Under the pieces are notes generated by a model. The model searched no databases and was not told the origin of the DNA. It saw only the letters and a program-made list of their open reading frames with translations. Position numbers and translations under genes: made by a program. A stretch of 64,000 nucleotides of DNA. Origin: Desulfarculaceae bacterium (lineage in GTDB: Bacteria > Desulfobacterota > Desulfarculia > Desulfarculales > Desulfarculaceae). Positions 37,483 to 45,418 of this stretch are shown in pieces (the first letter of the stretch is position 1; the number at the start of each line of letters is the position of its first letter). The DNA is taken from contig JAHLKT010000003.1 of assembly GCA_020444545.1 (NCBI GenBank), forward strand, positions 372,001 through 436,000, in the 5' to 3' direction.

Positions 37483-37620
37483 TTAGAAGACAAAGCGGAA
37501 CTGCACGCCCCGCAGCCCCTCGTTGCCCATGCCGTTGCCGGTCACGGGGCTGTCGCCGTGGTGGCCCTGGTGGGCCATGAAGCCGCCGAACCTGAGCATG
37601 AGGGTCAGGCTGGCGCGAGG
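37483..37620 (-). pseudogene. Relic of an outer-membrane beta-barrel protein C-terminus
   Basis: Reading the minus strand back from the TAA at 37485, about 45 codons encode a typical barrel ending: ASLTLMLRFGGFMAHQGHHG, then GNGMGNEGLRGVQFRFVF and stop. The alternating hydrophobic strands and the final aromatic Phe are the outer-membrane insertion signal of porins. The frame then runs out into the end of the FMN-oxidoreductase gene with no start codon or ribosome site of its own. A strong terminator follows. This is best read as the 3' stump of a porin-like gene lost by deletion, leaving its terminator to the pxp operon. It has not been compared with databases. Confidence 0.6.
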
Positions 37621-37638
37621 TTTTTGGGGAAGGGGCGG

Positions 37639-38727
37639 TCAGTCCGCGAAGTTGAAGCAGGCCAGGGGCTTCTCGGCGATGGCCAGGAGGCACTGGTTGC
37701 AGTCAATGCAGCGGGCGGCCGCATCCCCCGCGTCGCCCAACAGCCTTTGAGGCAGGTCCGGCTCGCTGACCAGGGGGCGGCACAGGCCGGCCAGGTCCGA
37801 GCCCGAGGCCAGCACGCCCTCCATGGCCGCGCGGGTGCGCAGTCCCCCGGTGATGGCCAAAGGCACCCCGCCCACCGCCGCGCGGAAGGCGGCCAGGGCG
37901 GGCAGGAAGTAAGCCTCCGCCTCGCCCACCTGGCGCTTCAAGCGCGCCCGCAGCTTGATCTGGTCCTTTATGCCGCCGCTTATCTCGATGAGCCCGGCCC
38001 CGCCTTGGGCCAACTCGCCCGCCAACCAGGCGTAGTCCTCCTGCCCCGCGCCCTCGGGCAGGAAATCGTCGCAGTTCATCTTCCAGAACACCGGAAAGTC
38101 CTCCCCGGCCGCGCGGCGTATCTCCGCCAGCACCAGCAAGGGGAAGCGGCCCCGGTTCTCGCGGCTGCCGCCCCAGGCGTCGGTGCGCTTATTGATGGCC
38201 GGGGTGAAGAACTGGCTCACCAGATAGCCGTGGGCCCCGTGCACCGCCGCGGCGTCGAAACCGGCCGCGCGCACCCGGGCGGCGGCGCGTCCGAACTCGC
38301 GGGCCAGCTCTCGGATCTCGTCCTCGGCGATGCGGTTCAAATCGAAGCCATGCTCCAGGCTGCCGTAGGAATAGCCCGCCGCGGCCGAGCCCGCATGGTG
38401 CAGCTGCACCGCGCAAAGGGCGCCGGTGCCCTGGGCGTGGATGGCCTCGGCCACCGATGCCAGGCCGGGGATCTGGGCGTCGTCCCAGGCCCCCATCTGG
38501 CCGGCCCAGGCCCGGCCCGCCCGGCTAACCGCCGTGGCCCCGGTGATGATGGTGCCCACCCCTCCCCGCGCCAATTCGGCGTAGAGCAAGGCGAGGGCCT
38601 CCCCCGCCATACCGTCGGGGGAGGCCATGTTTTCCATGGTGGCCGAGCGCAGCAGCCGGTTGGGAGCGACCGGGCCGCCCAGAGCTAGGGGTTGCCCCAG
38701 AGGGCCGGGGTCGGCGGTCGCATTCAT
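37639..38727 (-). CDS. Old-yellow-enzyme-type FMN oxidoreductase (NADH:flavin oxidoreductase family)
   Basis: A 362-aa TIM-barrel flavoenzyme. Start motif NRLLRSATMENMAS, substrate/FMN-binding His pair in VQLHHAGS and AAAVHGAHGYLVSQFFTPAINKRTDAWGGS, FWKMNCDDFLPEG and the phosphate-binding ITGGLRTRAAMEGVLASGSDLAGLCRPL are in place. Near the end CIDCNQCL and a further Cys (PLACFNF) recall the cysteine cluster of the 2,4-dienoyl-CoA reductase branch, but the NAD-binding half of that branch is missing. Last gene of the pxp operon, 2 bp after the biotin carboxylase. It may reduce an unsaturated intermediate of the ring-opening pathway. Confidence 0.88.
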   Translation of the reverse strand: MNATADPGPLGQPLALGGPVAPNRLLRSATMENMASPDGMAGEALALLYAELARGGVGTIITGATAVSRAGRAWAGQMGAWDDAQIPGLASVAEAIHAQGTGALCAVQLHHAGSAAAGYSYGSLEHGFDLNRIAEDEIRELAREFGRAAARVRAAGFDAAAVHGAHGYLVSQFFTPAINKRTDAWGGSRENRGRFPLLVLAEIRRAAGEDFPVFWKMNCDDFLPEGAGQEDYAWLAGELAQGGAGLIEISGGIKDQIKLRARLKRQVGEAEAYFLPALAAFRAAVGGVPLAITGGLRTRAAMEGVLASGSDLAGLCRPLVSEPDLPQRLLGDAGDAAARCIDCNQCLLAIAEKPLACFNFAD

Positions 38728-38729
38728 GC

Positions 38730-40070
38730 TCAGCTCCAGTGCTTTTCAATGAACCCGGTGTCCATGTCGCCTTCCTGGAAAGCGGGATGCTCCAGGATGC
38801 GCAAGTTGGCCGGGATGCTGGTTTTCACGCCCTGGATCTGGAAGTCCTTGAGCGCCTGTATCAAACGGCGGATGGCCGCCGGGCGGTTCTGGTCCCAGGC
38901 CACCACCTTGGCCAGCATGGGGTCGTAGTAAGGCGGCACCACGCAGCCGTCGGCCAGGGCGTGGTCCACCCGGAGGTTCTCGCTCAGCTCGGGCAAGACC
39001 ACCTTCTCGATGGTGCCCGGGCTGGGGAAGAAGGTGTCCGGGTCCTCGGCATACACCCGCGCCTCGATGGCGTGACCCTTGAAGGAGATGTCCTCCTGGC
39101 TCAGGCCCAGGGCCTCGCCCGAGGCGATCTCCAGCTGGCAACGCACGATGTCCACCCCGGTGAGGTACTCGCTCACCGGATGCTCCACCTGGAGCCGCGC
39201 GTTCACTTCCATGAAGTAGTATTCGCCGCCCGCCGCCCGCAGGCCCTCCAGGGTGCCCGCGCCCACGTAACCCATCTTCTTGACGATGGCCACCGCGCTG
39301 GCGAACATCTTTTCGCGGTCCGTTGGCGTGATCACCGGGGAAAGCGCCTCCTCGATGATCTTCTGGTGGCGGCGCTGGATGGAGCACTCGCGCTCGCCCA
39401 GGCACACCACCCGGCCCGCCTGGTCGGCGATGAACTGCACCTCGATGTGCCTCGGTTGGGCCACCACCGTCTCGATGTAGCAGTCCGGGGAGCCGAAGGC
39501 CATGGCCCCGATGGAGCAGGCCCGCTTGAACACCTCGGCCGCCTGGCCGGGCTCGGAGACCATCTCGATGCCCTTGCCGCCGCCGCCCTTGTCCAGCTTG
39601 AGGAACAGGGGGTAGCCGTGTTCCTCGCCAAAGGCCACCACCTCCTCGGGCCCTTGCACCGGCTCCAGGGTGCCGGGGGTGACCGCGGCGCCCACCTCCA
39701 CCGCCAGCTGGCGGGTGTAGCACTTGGAGCTGATGGCCTTGAGCACCTCGGGGGGGGGGCCCACCCAGGTGAGCCCGGCGTCGACCACCGCCTGGGCAAA
39801 GGCCCCGCGCTCGGAGAGGAAGCCGTAGCCCGGATGCACCGAGTCGGCCCCGCTCTTCTTGGCCGCCTCGATCACCGCCTCGATGTTCAGATAGCTCTGG
39901 GCCGGGTTGGCCGGTCCGATGAGCACCGCCTCGTCGGCGGCCTGAGTGAAGGGCGCGCCCGTGTCGGCCTCGGAGTGCACCGCCACGGTGGCGATGCCCA
40001 TCTCCTTGGCCGTGCGGATAATGCGGGGCACGATCTCGCCCCGGTTGGCTATGAGTAGTTTTTTGATCAT
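38730..40070 (-). CDS. accC: Biotin carboxylase subunit
   Basis: A 446-aa ATP-grasp enzyme that carboxylates biotin on its carrier. It begins IKKLLIANRGEIVPRIIRTAKEMGI, has the Gly-rich ATP loop KLDKGGGGKGIEMV, the cation-site HQKIIEEALSP region and the catalytic Arg in MEVNARLQVEHPVSEYLTG. It has normal AccC length. No acetyl-CoA carboxyltransferase genes (accA, accD) are near. The neighbours are a carrier protein, PxpC and PxpB, whose domains occupy the carboxyltransferase position in urea carboxylase. The natural partner here is therefore the PxpBC complex, and the enzyme probably does not serve fatty-acid synthesis. It lies 7 bp after the carrier gene. Confidence 0.94.
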   Translation of the reverse strand: MIKKLLIANRGEIVPRIIRTAKEMGIATVAVHSEADTGAPFTQAADEAVLIGPANPAQSYLNIEAVIEAAKKSGADSVHPGYGFLSERGAFAQAVVDAGLTWVGPPPEVLKAISSKCYTRQLAVEVGAAVTPGTLEPVQGPEEVVAFGEEHGYPLFLKLDKGGGGKGIEMVSEPGQAAEVFKRACSIGAMAFGSPDCYIETVVAQPRHIEVQFIADQAGRVVCLGERECSIQRRHQKIIEEALSPVITPTDREKMFASAVAIVKKMGYVGAGTLEGLRAAGGEYYFMEVNARLQVEHPVSEYLTGVDIVRCQLEIASGEALGLSQEDISFKGHAIEARVYAEDPDTFFPSPGTIEKVVLPELSENLRVDHALADGCVVPPYYDPMLAKVVAWDQNRPAAIRRLIQALKDFQIQGVKTSIPANLRILEHPAFQEGDMDTGFIEKHWS

Positions 40071-40077
40071 GAGGCGC

Positions 40078-40302
40078 CTACTCCGGCACCTCCAGCATGA
40101 CCATGGGATCGCCCACCTGCATCTCGTCCCATTCCTTGGAGATGACCTGGCTCACCTTGCCCGCGAACTCGCTTTTCACCGAGATCTCGGTCTTCATGCA
40201 GTTGATCACGGCCACTTCCTGGCCCTCGGCTACCTCGTCGCCCACGTTGACGACCACCCGGGCGCACAGGCCGGGCATGATGGCGTTGACGCTTTTTTCC
40301 AT
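40078..40302 (-). CDS. Biotin carboxyl carrier protein, minimal
   Basis: A 74-aa protein consisting of only a biotinyl/lipoyl domain. The biotin-accepting Lys37 lies in INCMKTE, where most carriers have AMKM or VMKM, so Cys-Met-Lys-Thr is an unusual but acceptable context. GDEVAEGQEV before it and VGDPMVMLE at the end are the standard barrel strands. It is immediately upstream of the biotin carboxylase and 25 bp after PxpC, completing a split biotin-dependent enzyme. Confidence 0.92.
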   Translation of the reverse strand: MEKSVNAIMPGLCARVVVNVGDEVAEGQEVAVINCMKTEISVKSEFAGKVSQVISKEWDEMQVGDPMVMLEVPE

Positions 40303-40327
40303 GTTCGTATCCTCTCTCTGTCTCGCT

Positions 40328-41311
40328 CTAGGCGAGGGAAGCTTCGCTAAGGAGTTTCTTCTGGGCGGCCCGCTCGGCTATGGCCTCGTCCTGGCTGGAA
40401 AGTTGGAACTGGATGTAGTCCCGGCCCGGCGCGCCCTGGCCCACCTTCCACAGGTCGGCGTTGATCACGTTGAGGGCGCACATGTAGCCGCCCAGGGTGG
40501 GGCCGTCGGCCACCAGCAGGATGGGGGTGTTGCCGCAGATGTTCAGCGCCCCGCGAATGGCGTAGGCGTGGTCGATGATGTTGCTGGGGTGGCTGCCGCC
40601 CACGCCGCCGTCGGTCCGCGCGAAGAACTCGGCGGGCAGCTCCTCCAGGCGGTAGGCCGAGCGGTTGGAGGTGTGCTGGATCTTGGAGACCCGGCTGAAC
40701 AGCAGCTCCATGCCCTGTTCGGTGGCGTAGTCCGGGCTGGTGTTGGGCCCGGGAATGGCCCGGAGCACCCATTGGTTGGTCAGCTCGGGCACCACGCCCT
40801 CGGCCAGCTTGCGCCCGGCCAGGGCGTTCAGGTCGGCCGAAGGCGCGCCGAAGACCACCTCGTCGCCCGGAGTGAGGGGGCGGCCGTCGAAGCCGCCGTA
40901 GGCCCCGAAGATGCAGGTGGACTTGCTGCCCAGATAGGCGGGCACGTCCACGCCGCCGGCCACCGCCACATAGCAGCGGAAGCCCACCGGCCCGATGTGC
41001 AACACCTTGAACTTGTCGCCCGCGCCCACCTTGATCGACTCGTACATGGGCACGGCCTGCCCGTTGATGGTGGGCTGCATGTCCGTGCCGGTGATGGCGA
41101 TGACGTGGTCGTCAGTGAACTCGGCCTCGAAGAAGCCGCCGGTGATCTCCAGGCCCGCCTCGCCGGAGGGGTTGCCCACCAGCACGTTGGCCAGGCCCAG
41201 GGAAACGTTGTCAAAGGCCCCGGAGGCGCTCATGCCCTTGCCCAGATAGCCCAGGCGTCCCGGCCAGTCCTCCACCAGAGTCTCGATGCCGCCGTTGATT
41301 ATTTTCAGCAT
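40328..41311 (-). CDS. pxpC: 5-oxoprolinase subunit C-like (KipA / urea carboxylase AHS2 domain)
   Basis: A 327-aa protein of the PxpC/KipA family. ATG 41311 is chosen because of a GAAGGAG site and the start MLKIINGGIETLVEDWPGRLGYLGKGMSASGAFD, which matches the conserved N-terminus (the family pattern is I-x-x-P-G-x-x-x-T-x-Q-D-x-G-R). GLEITGG, GGVDVPAYLGSKSTCIFGAYGGFDGRPLTPGDEV and the C-terminal PILLVADGPTLGGY follow the family. With PxpB it forms the ATP-dependent part of 5-oxoprolinase, and the same two domains form the carboxyltransferase of urea carboxylase. Located between PxpB (14 bp) and the biotin carrier. Confidence 0.9.
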   Translation of the reverse strand: MLKIINGGIETLVEDWPGRLGYLGKGMSASGAFDNVSLGLANVLVGNPSGEAGLEITGGFFEAEFTDDHVIAITGTDMQPTINGQAVPMYESIKVGAGDKFKVLHIGPVGFRCYVAVAGGVDVPAYLGSKSTCIFGAYGGFDGRPLTPGDEVVFGAPSADLNALAGRKLAEGVVPELTNQWVLRAIPGPNTSPDYATEQGMELLFSRVSKIQHTSNRSAYRLEELPAEFFARTDGGVGGSHPSNIIDHAYAIRGALNICGNTPILLVADGPTLGGYMCALNVINADLWKVGQGAPGRDYIQFQLSSQDEAIAERAAQKKLLSEASLA

Positions 41312-41325
41312 TAGCCTTGCTCCTT

Positions 41326-42312
41326 CTACAGCCTGGGGGCCTTCTTGGTGCCTTCGGCCTGCTTGGCCTTCAGCTCGGCCGCGCCCTTTTGCACCTCCTC
41401 GGAGTTGAACCACTCCAGGTACTCCTTGGCCTTGATCTCACCTTCGTCGATCTCGTAGGTGTAGTCGGTCTTGTCGTGCACGTGGCCGTAGATCTCCACC
41501 ACCTCCTTCTCGCTCACCTCGTGGAAGCGCACCCGGTCGGCGTTGCGGTACAGGAAGGGGCCGTCGGCGAACATGGGGTGCTTGCAAGAGAACTGGAACA
41601 CCGGGATGGTGCGGCCGAAGAGCTGGTAGCCGCCGCCGGTGGGGGTGGTGTAGGTGAACACGCAGGGGCCGCCGATGCCCACCGCGCCCTCGGGGGTCCA
41701 GGTGCGCGGGGGGTTGTACTTGGGCACCACGATGGCGTAGCGCGGGTCCATGGGCCACAGGAAGGCGCCGCCCGGCCAGAAGCCGCCGCCGCTATCGAAC
41801 CAGTCGGTCTTGAGCACCGCCTGCTTGCACTCGTCAACCGTGAGCCCGTTGCACATGGCCATGTATTCCAGGTTGTAGCCGTCGGCGCAGTTGGGCGCGT
41901 CGGGGCGCACCTCCTTCAGGTACCGGGCCACCGACTTTTTGGTCTCGGAGTCCTCAAAGGCGATGGGCAGGTGGATCAGGCGGGAAGGCAGCACCACCTC
42001 GTCGATGCTGGGCAGGGAGTCCTCGGCCTCCTTGACCACGTCGATGAGCGCCTCCACCCCGATCTGCTCGGGGTCGAAGTGCAGCAGGTTGGTGCGGATG
42101 CCGGGCACCGTCTCGATGAGGCCCTTGACCTCCTTGCCCATGATGATGTCGTTCACCGCCAACATGCGGAAGGAGTCCTGCAACAGGGCCCGCTGCTCGC
42201 GGCCGTACTCCACCTGCAGGAAGCCGTCCCCCGCCTGGCGGAAGAGCACCTCCAGGCGCGACGGCGTTTCCGCCATGGTGTCCAGGATGACGTTGAATTT
42301 GCCTTGGCTCAT
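41326..42312 (-). CDS. pxpB: 5-oxoprolinase subunit B-like (KipI / AHS1 domain), long form
   Basis: A 328-aa protein, about 100 residues longer than usual PxpB. The core has the family signatures HLPIAFEDSETKKSV-type strand, GFWPGGAFLWPMDPRYAIVVPK, GAVGIGGPCVFTYTTPTGGGYQLFGRTIPVF and FADGPFLYRNADRVRFHEVSE. The tail is acidic/Lys-rich (KAKEYLEWFNSEEVQKGAAELKA). The N-terminal half includes a stretch resembling the urea-carboxylase AHS1 region. With PxpC it activates the amide oxygen with ATP in the oxoprolinase reaction. Follows the aminotransferase gene by 33 bp. Confidence 0.88.
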   Translation of the reverse strand: MSQGKFNVILDTMAETPSRLEVLFRQAGDGFLQVEYGREQRALLQDSFRMLAVNDIIMGKEVKGLIETVPGIRTNLLHFDPEQIGVEALIDVVKEAEDSLPSIDEVVLPSRLIHLPIAFEDSETKKSVARYLKEVRPDAPNCADGYNLEYMAMCNGLTVDECKQAVLKTDWFDSGGGFWPGGAFLWPMDPRYAIVVPKYNPPRTWTPEGAVGIGGPCVFTYTTPTGGGYQLFGRTIPVFQFSCKHPMFADGPFLYRNADRVRFHEVSEKEVVEIYGHVHDKTDYTYEIDEGEIKAKEYLEWFNSEEVQKGAAELKAKQAEGTKKAPRL

Positions 42313-42345
42313 AGATTCGCCCCCTTTCGGGTTGCTTGTTGCCGC

Positions 42346-43659
42346 TCAGCCCGCGCTGATGGCGGCCAATCCCTTGTCCATTATGTCCAGACCCTCTTCC
42401 AGCTGCTCCTCGCTGATGACCAGGGGCATGAGGGTCCTGATTACGTTGCCGTACTTGCCGCAGGCCAGGAGGATCAGCCCGTGCTCCTGGCACCAGGCGG
42501 TCAGCTTCTTGGTCTGCTCGGTGGCCGGGGCCTTGCTCTGGCGGTCGCTCACCAGCTCCATGGCCATCATGGCCCCCAGGCCGCGCACGTCGCCGATGAT
42601 GGGGTAGCGCTCGGCCATTTCGGTGAAACGCTGGCGCACCCTCTCGCCGATGGCCCGGGCCTTGGCCGCCAGGTCCACCTCCTCGATGAAGTCCAAGACC
42701 GCCAGGGCCGCGGCGCAGGCCACGGGGTTGCCCCCGTAGGTGCCGCCCAGGCCGCCCACGTGGGAGGCCTCCATGATCTCGGCCCGGCCCACCGCGCCCG
42801 CCAGGGGCAGCCCGGCGGCGAGGGACTTGGCCACGGTGGTGATGTCCGGCTCCACCCCGTACTGCTCCATGGCGAAGGTGGTGCCCGTGCGGCACATCCC
42901 GGTCTGCACCTCGTCGGCCACGAAGAGTATGCCGTTGTTGGCGCAGATGTCGGCGATGATCTTGAAGTACTCCGGCGGGGGCGCCACGAAGCCGCCCTCG
43001 CCCAAGACCGGCTCCAGCACCACCGCCGCGGTCTGCTCGGCGGCCACGTGCTCGATGAAGAAGTCCTCCAGGGCATGGGCGCAGGCCACCCCGCAACCCG
43101 GATAGGTCAGGTTGTAGGGGCAGCGGTAGCAGTAGGCATAGGGCATGCGGTAGACCTCGGGCGCGTAGGGCCCGTAGCCGAACTTGTAGGGCTTGACCTT
43201 GCTGGTCATGGTCATGGTCAGCAGGGTCCGGCCGTGGAAGGCGCCCTCGGCCACGATGATGGCCGGACGCTTGGTGTAGTAGCGCGCCGCCTTTACCGCG
43301 TTCTCCACCGCCTCGGCCCCGCTGTTGACCAGCACCGTCTTCTTGGCGAAATCGCCCGGGGTCAGGCGGTTCAGGCGGCGGGCCAGCTCCACGTAGGGCT
43401 CGTACATCACGATGTGGAAGCAGGTGTGCATGTAGTTGGCCGCCTGCTGTTGCACCGCGGCCACCACCTTGTCGTTGCAGTGGCCCACGTTGACCACGCC
43501 GATGCCGCCCACGAAGTCCACGTAGCGCTTGCCCTCGACGTCCCACACCTCGGCGCCCTTGGCCTTGCCGGTGAAAAACGGCGTGGCGTTGAAGGGCCCT
43601 TGGGGCACTTCCCGGCACCGTAGCTCGCCCAGGGCGGCGTTTTGCTGAATATTGCTCAC
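42346..43659 (-). CDS. Class-III PLP aminotransferase (4-aminobutyrate / omega-amino acid type)
   Basis: A 437-aa fold-type I aminotransferase. VNSGAEAVENAVKAARYYTKRPAI, GAFHGRTLLTM, PVLGEGGFVAPP, VADEVQTGMCRTG, and the PLP-binding Lys278 in TTVAKSLAAGLPLAG are present. These motifs match GABA/5-aminovalerate transaminases and close relatives. Its position between pxpA and pxpB, inside the operon, suggests that the amine set free by ring opening is an omega-amino acid (for instance 4-aminobutyrate from 2-pyrrolidinone), which this enzyme would deaminate to a semialdehyde. A two-cysteine segment (YCYRCPYNLTYPGCG) in the middle is typical of a subgroup of these enzymes. Substrate is inferred from context only. 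Confidence 0.9.
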   Translation of the reverse strand: MSNIQQNAALGELRCREVPQGPFNATPFFTGKAKGAEVWDVEGKRYVDFVGGIGVVNVGHCNDKVVAAVQQQAANYMHTCFHIVMYEPYVELARRLNRLTPGDFAKKTVLVNSGAEAVENAVKAARYYTKRPAIIVAEGAFHGRTLLTMTMTSKVKPYKFGYGPYAPEVYRMPYAYCYRCPYNLTYPGCGVACAHALEDFFIEHVAAEQTAAVVLEPVLGEGGFVAPPPEYFKIIADICANNGILFVADEVQTGMCRTGTTFAMEQYGVEPDITTVAKSLAAGLPLAGAVGRAEIMEASHVGGLGGTYGGNPVACAAALAVLDFIEEVDLAAKARAIGERVRQRFTEMAERYPIIGDVRGLGAMMAMELVSDRQSKAPATEQTKKLTAWCQEHGLILLACGKYGNVIRTLMPLVISEEQLEEGLDIMDKGLAAISAG

Positions 43660-43675
43660 GAGAATCCTCCCGCCT

Positions 43676-44428
43676 CTAGAGCTGGGGCGCGACCAGGGTG
43701 CAGCCCGCCCCTTCCAGGGCCCGGCGCAGGGTGGTGATGATCACGTCGGCCCCCTCGGTGTCGCCGTGCACGCACACCGAGCTGCCGGTAATGGAGATCT
43801 CGCTGCCGTCGGTGGCGATGACCTTGCCCTCGGTTACCATGCGCACCACGCGGGCCGCGCCCTGCTCCGGGTCCACCGCGTCGTGGGAGCGGGTGATCAC
43901 CAGGTTGCCCTGGGCGTCGTAGCTCAGGTCGGAGTAGAGCTCGTACACCGTGCGCAAGCCCATCTCTTGGGCCGCCTCGGCGAAGACCCCCACCTTCATT
44001 ATGTAAAGGTACAACTCCGGGTCCAGGTCCTTGGCCGCCGAGCAGATGGCCCGGGCCACCTCGGGGTCCTTGTGGGCCATGCCGTAGAGGCTGCCGTGGG
44101 GTTTCACATGGTGCAGGCGGGTGCCGGCGGCCTCGCAGAAGGCCTTGAGCGCGCCGGCCTGGTACATGGTGTTGTCGTAGATCTCGTCCGGGGTCAGCTT
44201 CATCTCGCGCCGGCCGAAGCCTTGCAGGTCCGGCAGGCCTGGATGGGCCCCCACCGCCACGCCGCGCTCCGCGGCCAGGGCCACGGTCTGGCGCATCACC
44301 GAGGGATCGCCGGCGTGGAAGCCGCAGGCCACGTTGGCGCTGGTTATGTACTGCATGAACGCGGCGTCGTCGCCGAGCTTGTACATGCCGAAGGATTCAC
44401 CCATGTCGGCATTGAGGTCGATGTTCAT
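43676..44428 (-). CDS. pxpA: 5-oxoprolinase subunit A (LamB/YcsF family)
   Basis: A 250-aa protein with the family signatures IDLNADMGESFG, ANVACGFHAGDPSVMRQTV, AHPGLPDLQGFGRR and VKPHGSLYG. In characterised systems PxpA binds and opens the lactam 5-oxoproline once PxpBC has activated it with ATP. It lies 27 bp after the ABC permease and 16 bp before the aminotransferase, so uptake and ring opening are encoded together. Confidence 0.93.
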   Translation of the reverse strand: MNIDLNADMGESFGMYKLGDDAAFMQYITSANVACGFHAGDPSVMRQTVALAAERGVAVGAHPGLPDLQGFGRREMKLTPDEIYDNTMYQAGALKAFCEAAGTRLHHVKPHGSLYGMAHKDPEVARAICSAAKDLDPELYLYIMKVGVFAEAAQEMGLRTVYELYSDLSYDAQGNLVITRSHDAVDPEQGAARVVRMVTEGKVIATDGSEISITGSSVCVHGDTEGADVIITTLRRALEGAGCTLVAPQL

Positions 44429-44455
44429 AACTACTCTCCTACTCCCTCTATCCGT

Positions 44456-45415
44456 TTAACGGCCCTTCATGGAGAGCCGGAACTGGTCCATGACCACCGC
44501 GAAGATGAGCAGGCAGCCCATCACCACCATCTGCAAGTAGGAGCTGATGTTCATCAGGTCCATGCCGTTGCGGATGAGCACGATGAGTATGGCTCCAAAG
44601 ATGGCCCCGATGAGGCTGCCCTCCCCGCCGCGCAGGCTCACCCCTCCGATGACCGCCGCGGCTATGGATTCCAGGGGCAGGTTGGCCCCCAGGTTGGGCT
44701 CGCCCGAGGCCACCCGCGCGGTGAGCATGATGCCCGCGATGCCGGTGAGCACCCCGCAGAGCACGTAGGCCAGGGCGGTGTATTTGCGCACCGCGATGCC
44801 CGACAGGCGGGCCGCCTCGCGGTTGCCGCCCAGGGCATAAAAATACCGGCCCACCCGGGTGCGCGAAAGCAAAAGCCAGATCATGGCGATGATTATCACC
44901 GCCACCACCACCGGCACCGGGAAGCCCCAGATGGTCCCGTGACCCAGAGTTTCATTGAGCTGCTCGGGCAGATTGAAGATGGGCACGCCGCTACTAACCA
45001 ACAGGGCCAGGCCGTGGGCCACCGAGAGCATGCCCAAGGTGACCACGAAGGGCGAGACCCTAAACACCGCGATGGTGATGCCGTTGGCCAGGCCCACCAG
45101 GGTGGCCACCCCGATGCCCACCAGGATGCCCACGATGATGGCCGTGGTGGGGTCGACGATGGAGACCATGACCATGGAGGACACGATGGAGGTCAGGGCC
45201 ACCGAGGAGCCCACCGAGAGGTCGAAGCCCGCGCAGAGGATGGTGAGCATCTGGGCCGCGGTCACGATGGCCAGGTAGGTCGTCTGCCGCCCCACGTTGA
45301 GCAGGTTGGACAGAGACAAAAAGCGGTGCTCGGCCAGGCCGAACAGGATGACCAGGGCCACCAAGAGGAATGGCAGGACCCCGACTTTGATGAATAGTCG
45401 CTTTAGCCAGTTCAA
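44456..45415 (-). CDS. ABC transporter permease (RbsC/BPD_transp_2 family)
   Basis: A 319-aa inner-membrane permease with about nine hydrophobic segments. LCAGFDLSVGSSVALTSIVSSMVM, GLANGITIAVFRVSPFVVTLGMLSVAHGLALL, GRYFYALGGNREAARLSGI and GGVSLRGGEGSLIGAIFGAILIVLIRNGMDLM are the standard RbsC/XylH motifs. The single gene implies a homodimeric channel. It lies 3 bp after the ATPase gene and imports the ligand of the TorT-like binding protein. Confidence 0.94.
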   Translation of the reverse strand: MNWLKRLFIKVGVLPFLLVALVILFGLAEHRFLSLSNLLNVGRQTTYLAIVTAAQMLTILCAGFDLSVGSSVALTSIVSSMVMVSIVDPTTAIIVGILVGIGVATLVGLANGITIAVFRVSPFVVTLGMLSVAHGLALLVSSGVPIFNLPEQLNETLGHGTIWGFPVPVVVAVIIIAMIWLLLSRTRVGRYFYALGGNREAARLSGIAVRKYTALAYVLCGVLTGIAGIMLTARVASGEPNLGANLPLESIAAAVIGGVSLRGGEGSLIGAIFGAILIVLIRNGMDLMNISSYLQMVVMGCLLIFAVVMDQFRLSMKGR

Positions 45416-45418
45416 GGT

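Noticed and set aside
37472-37693. 73-codon frame on the minus strand over the porin relic
   Set aside because: Arg/Pro-rich product in another frame; the relic frame gives the barrel-like ending.
41317-43623. Open frame of 768 codons antisense to pxpB and the aminotransferase
   Set aside because: Crosses two real genes on the other strand; low-complexity product.
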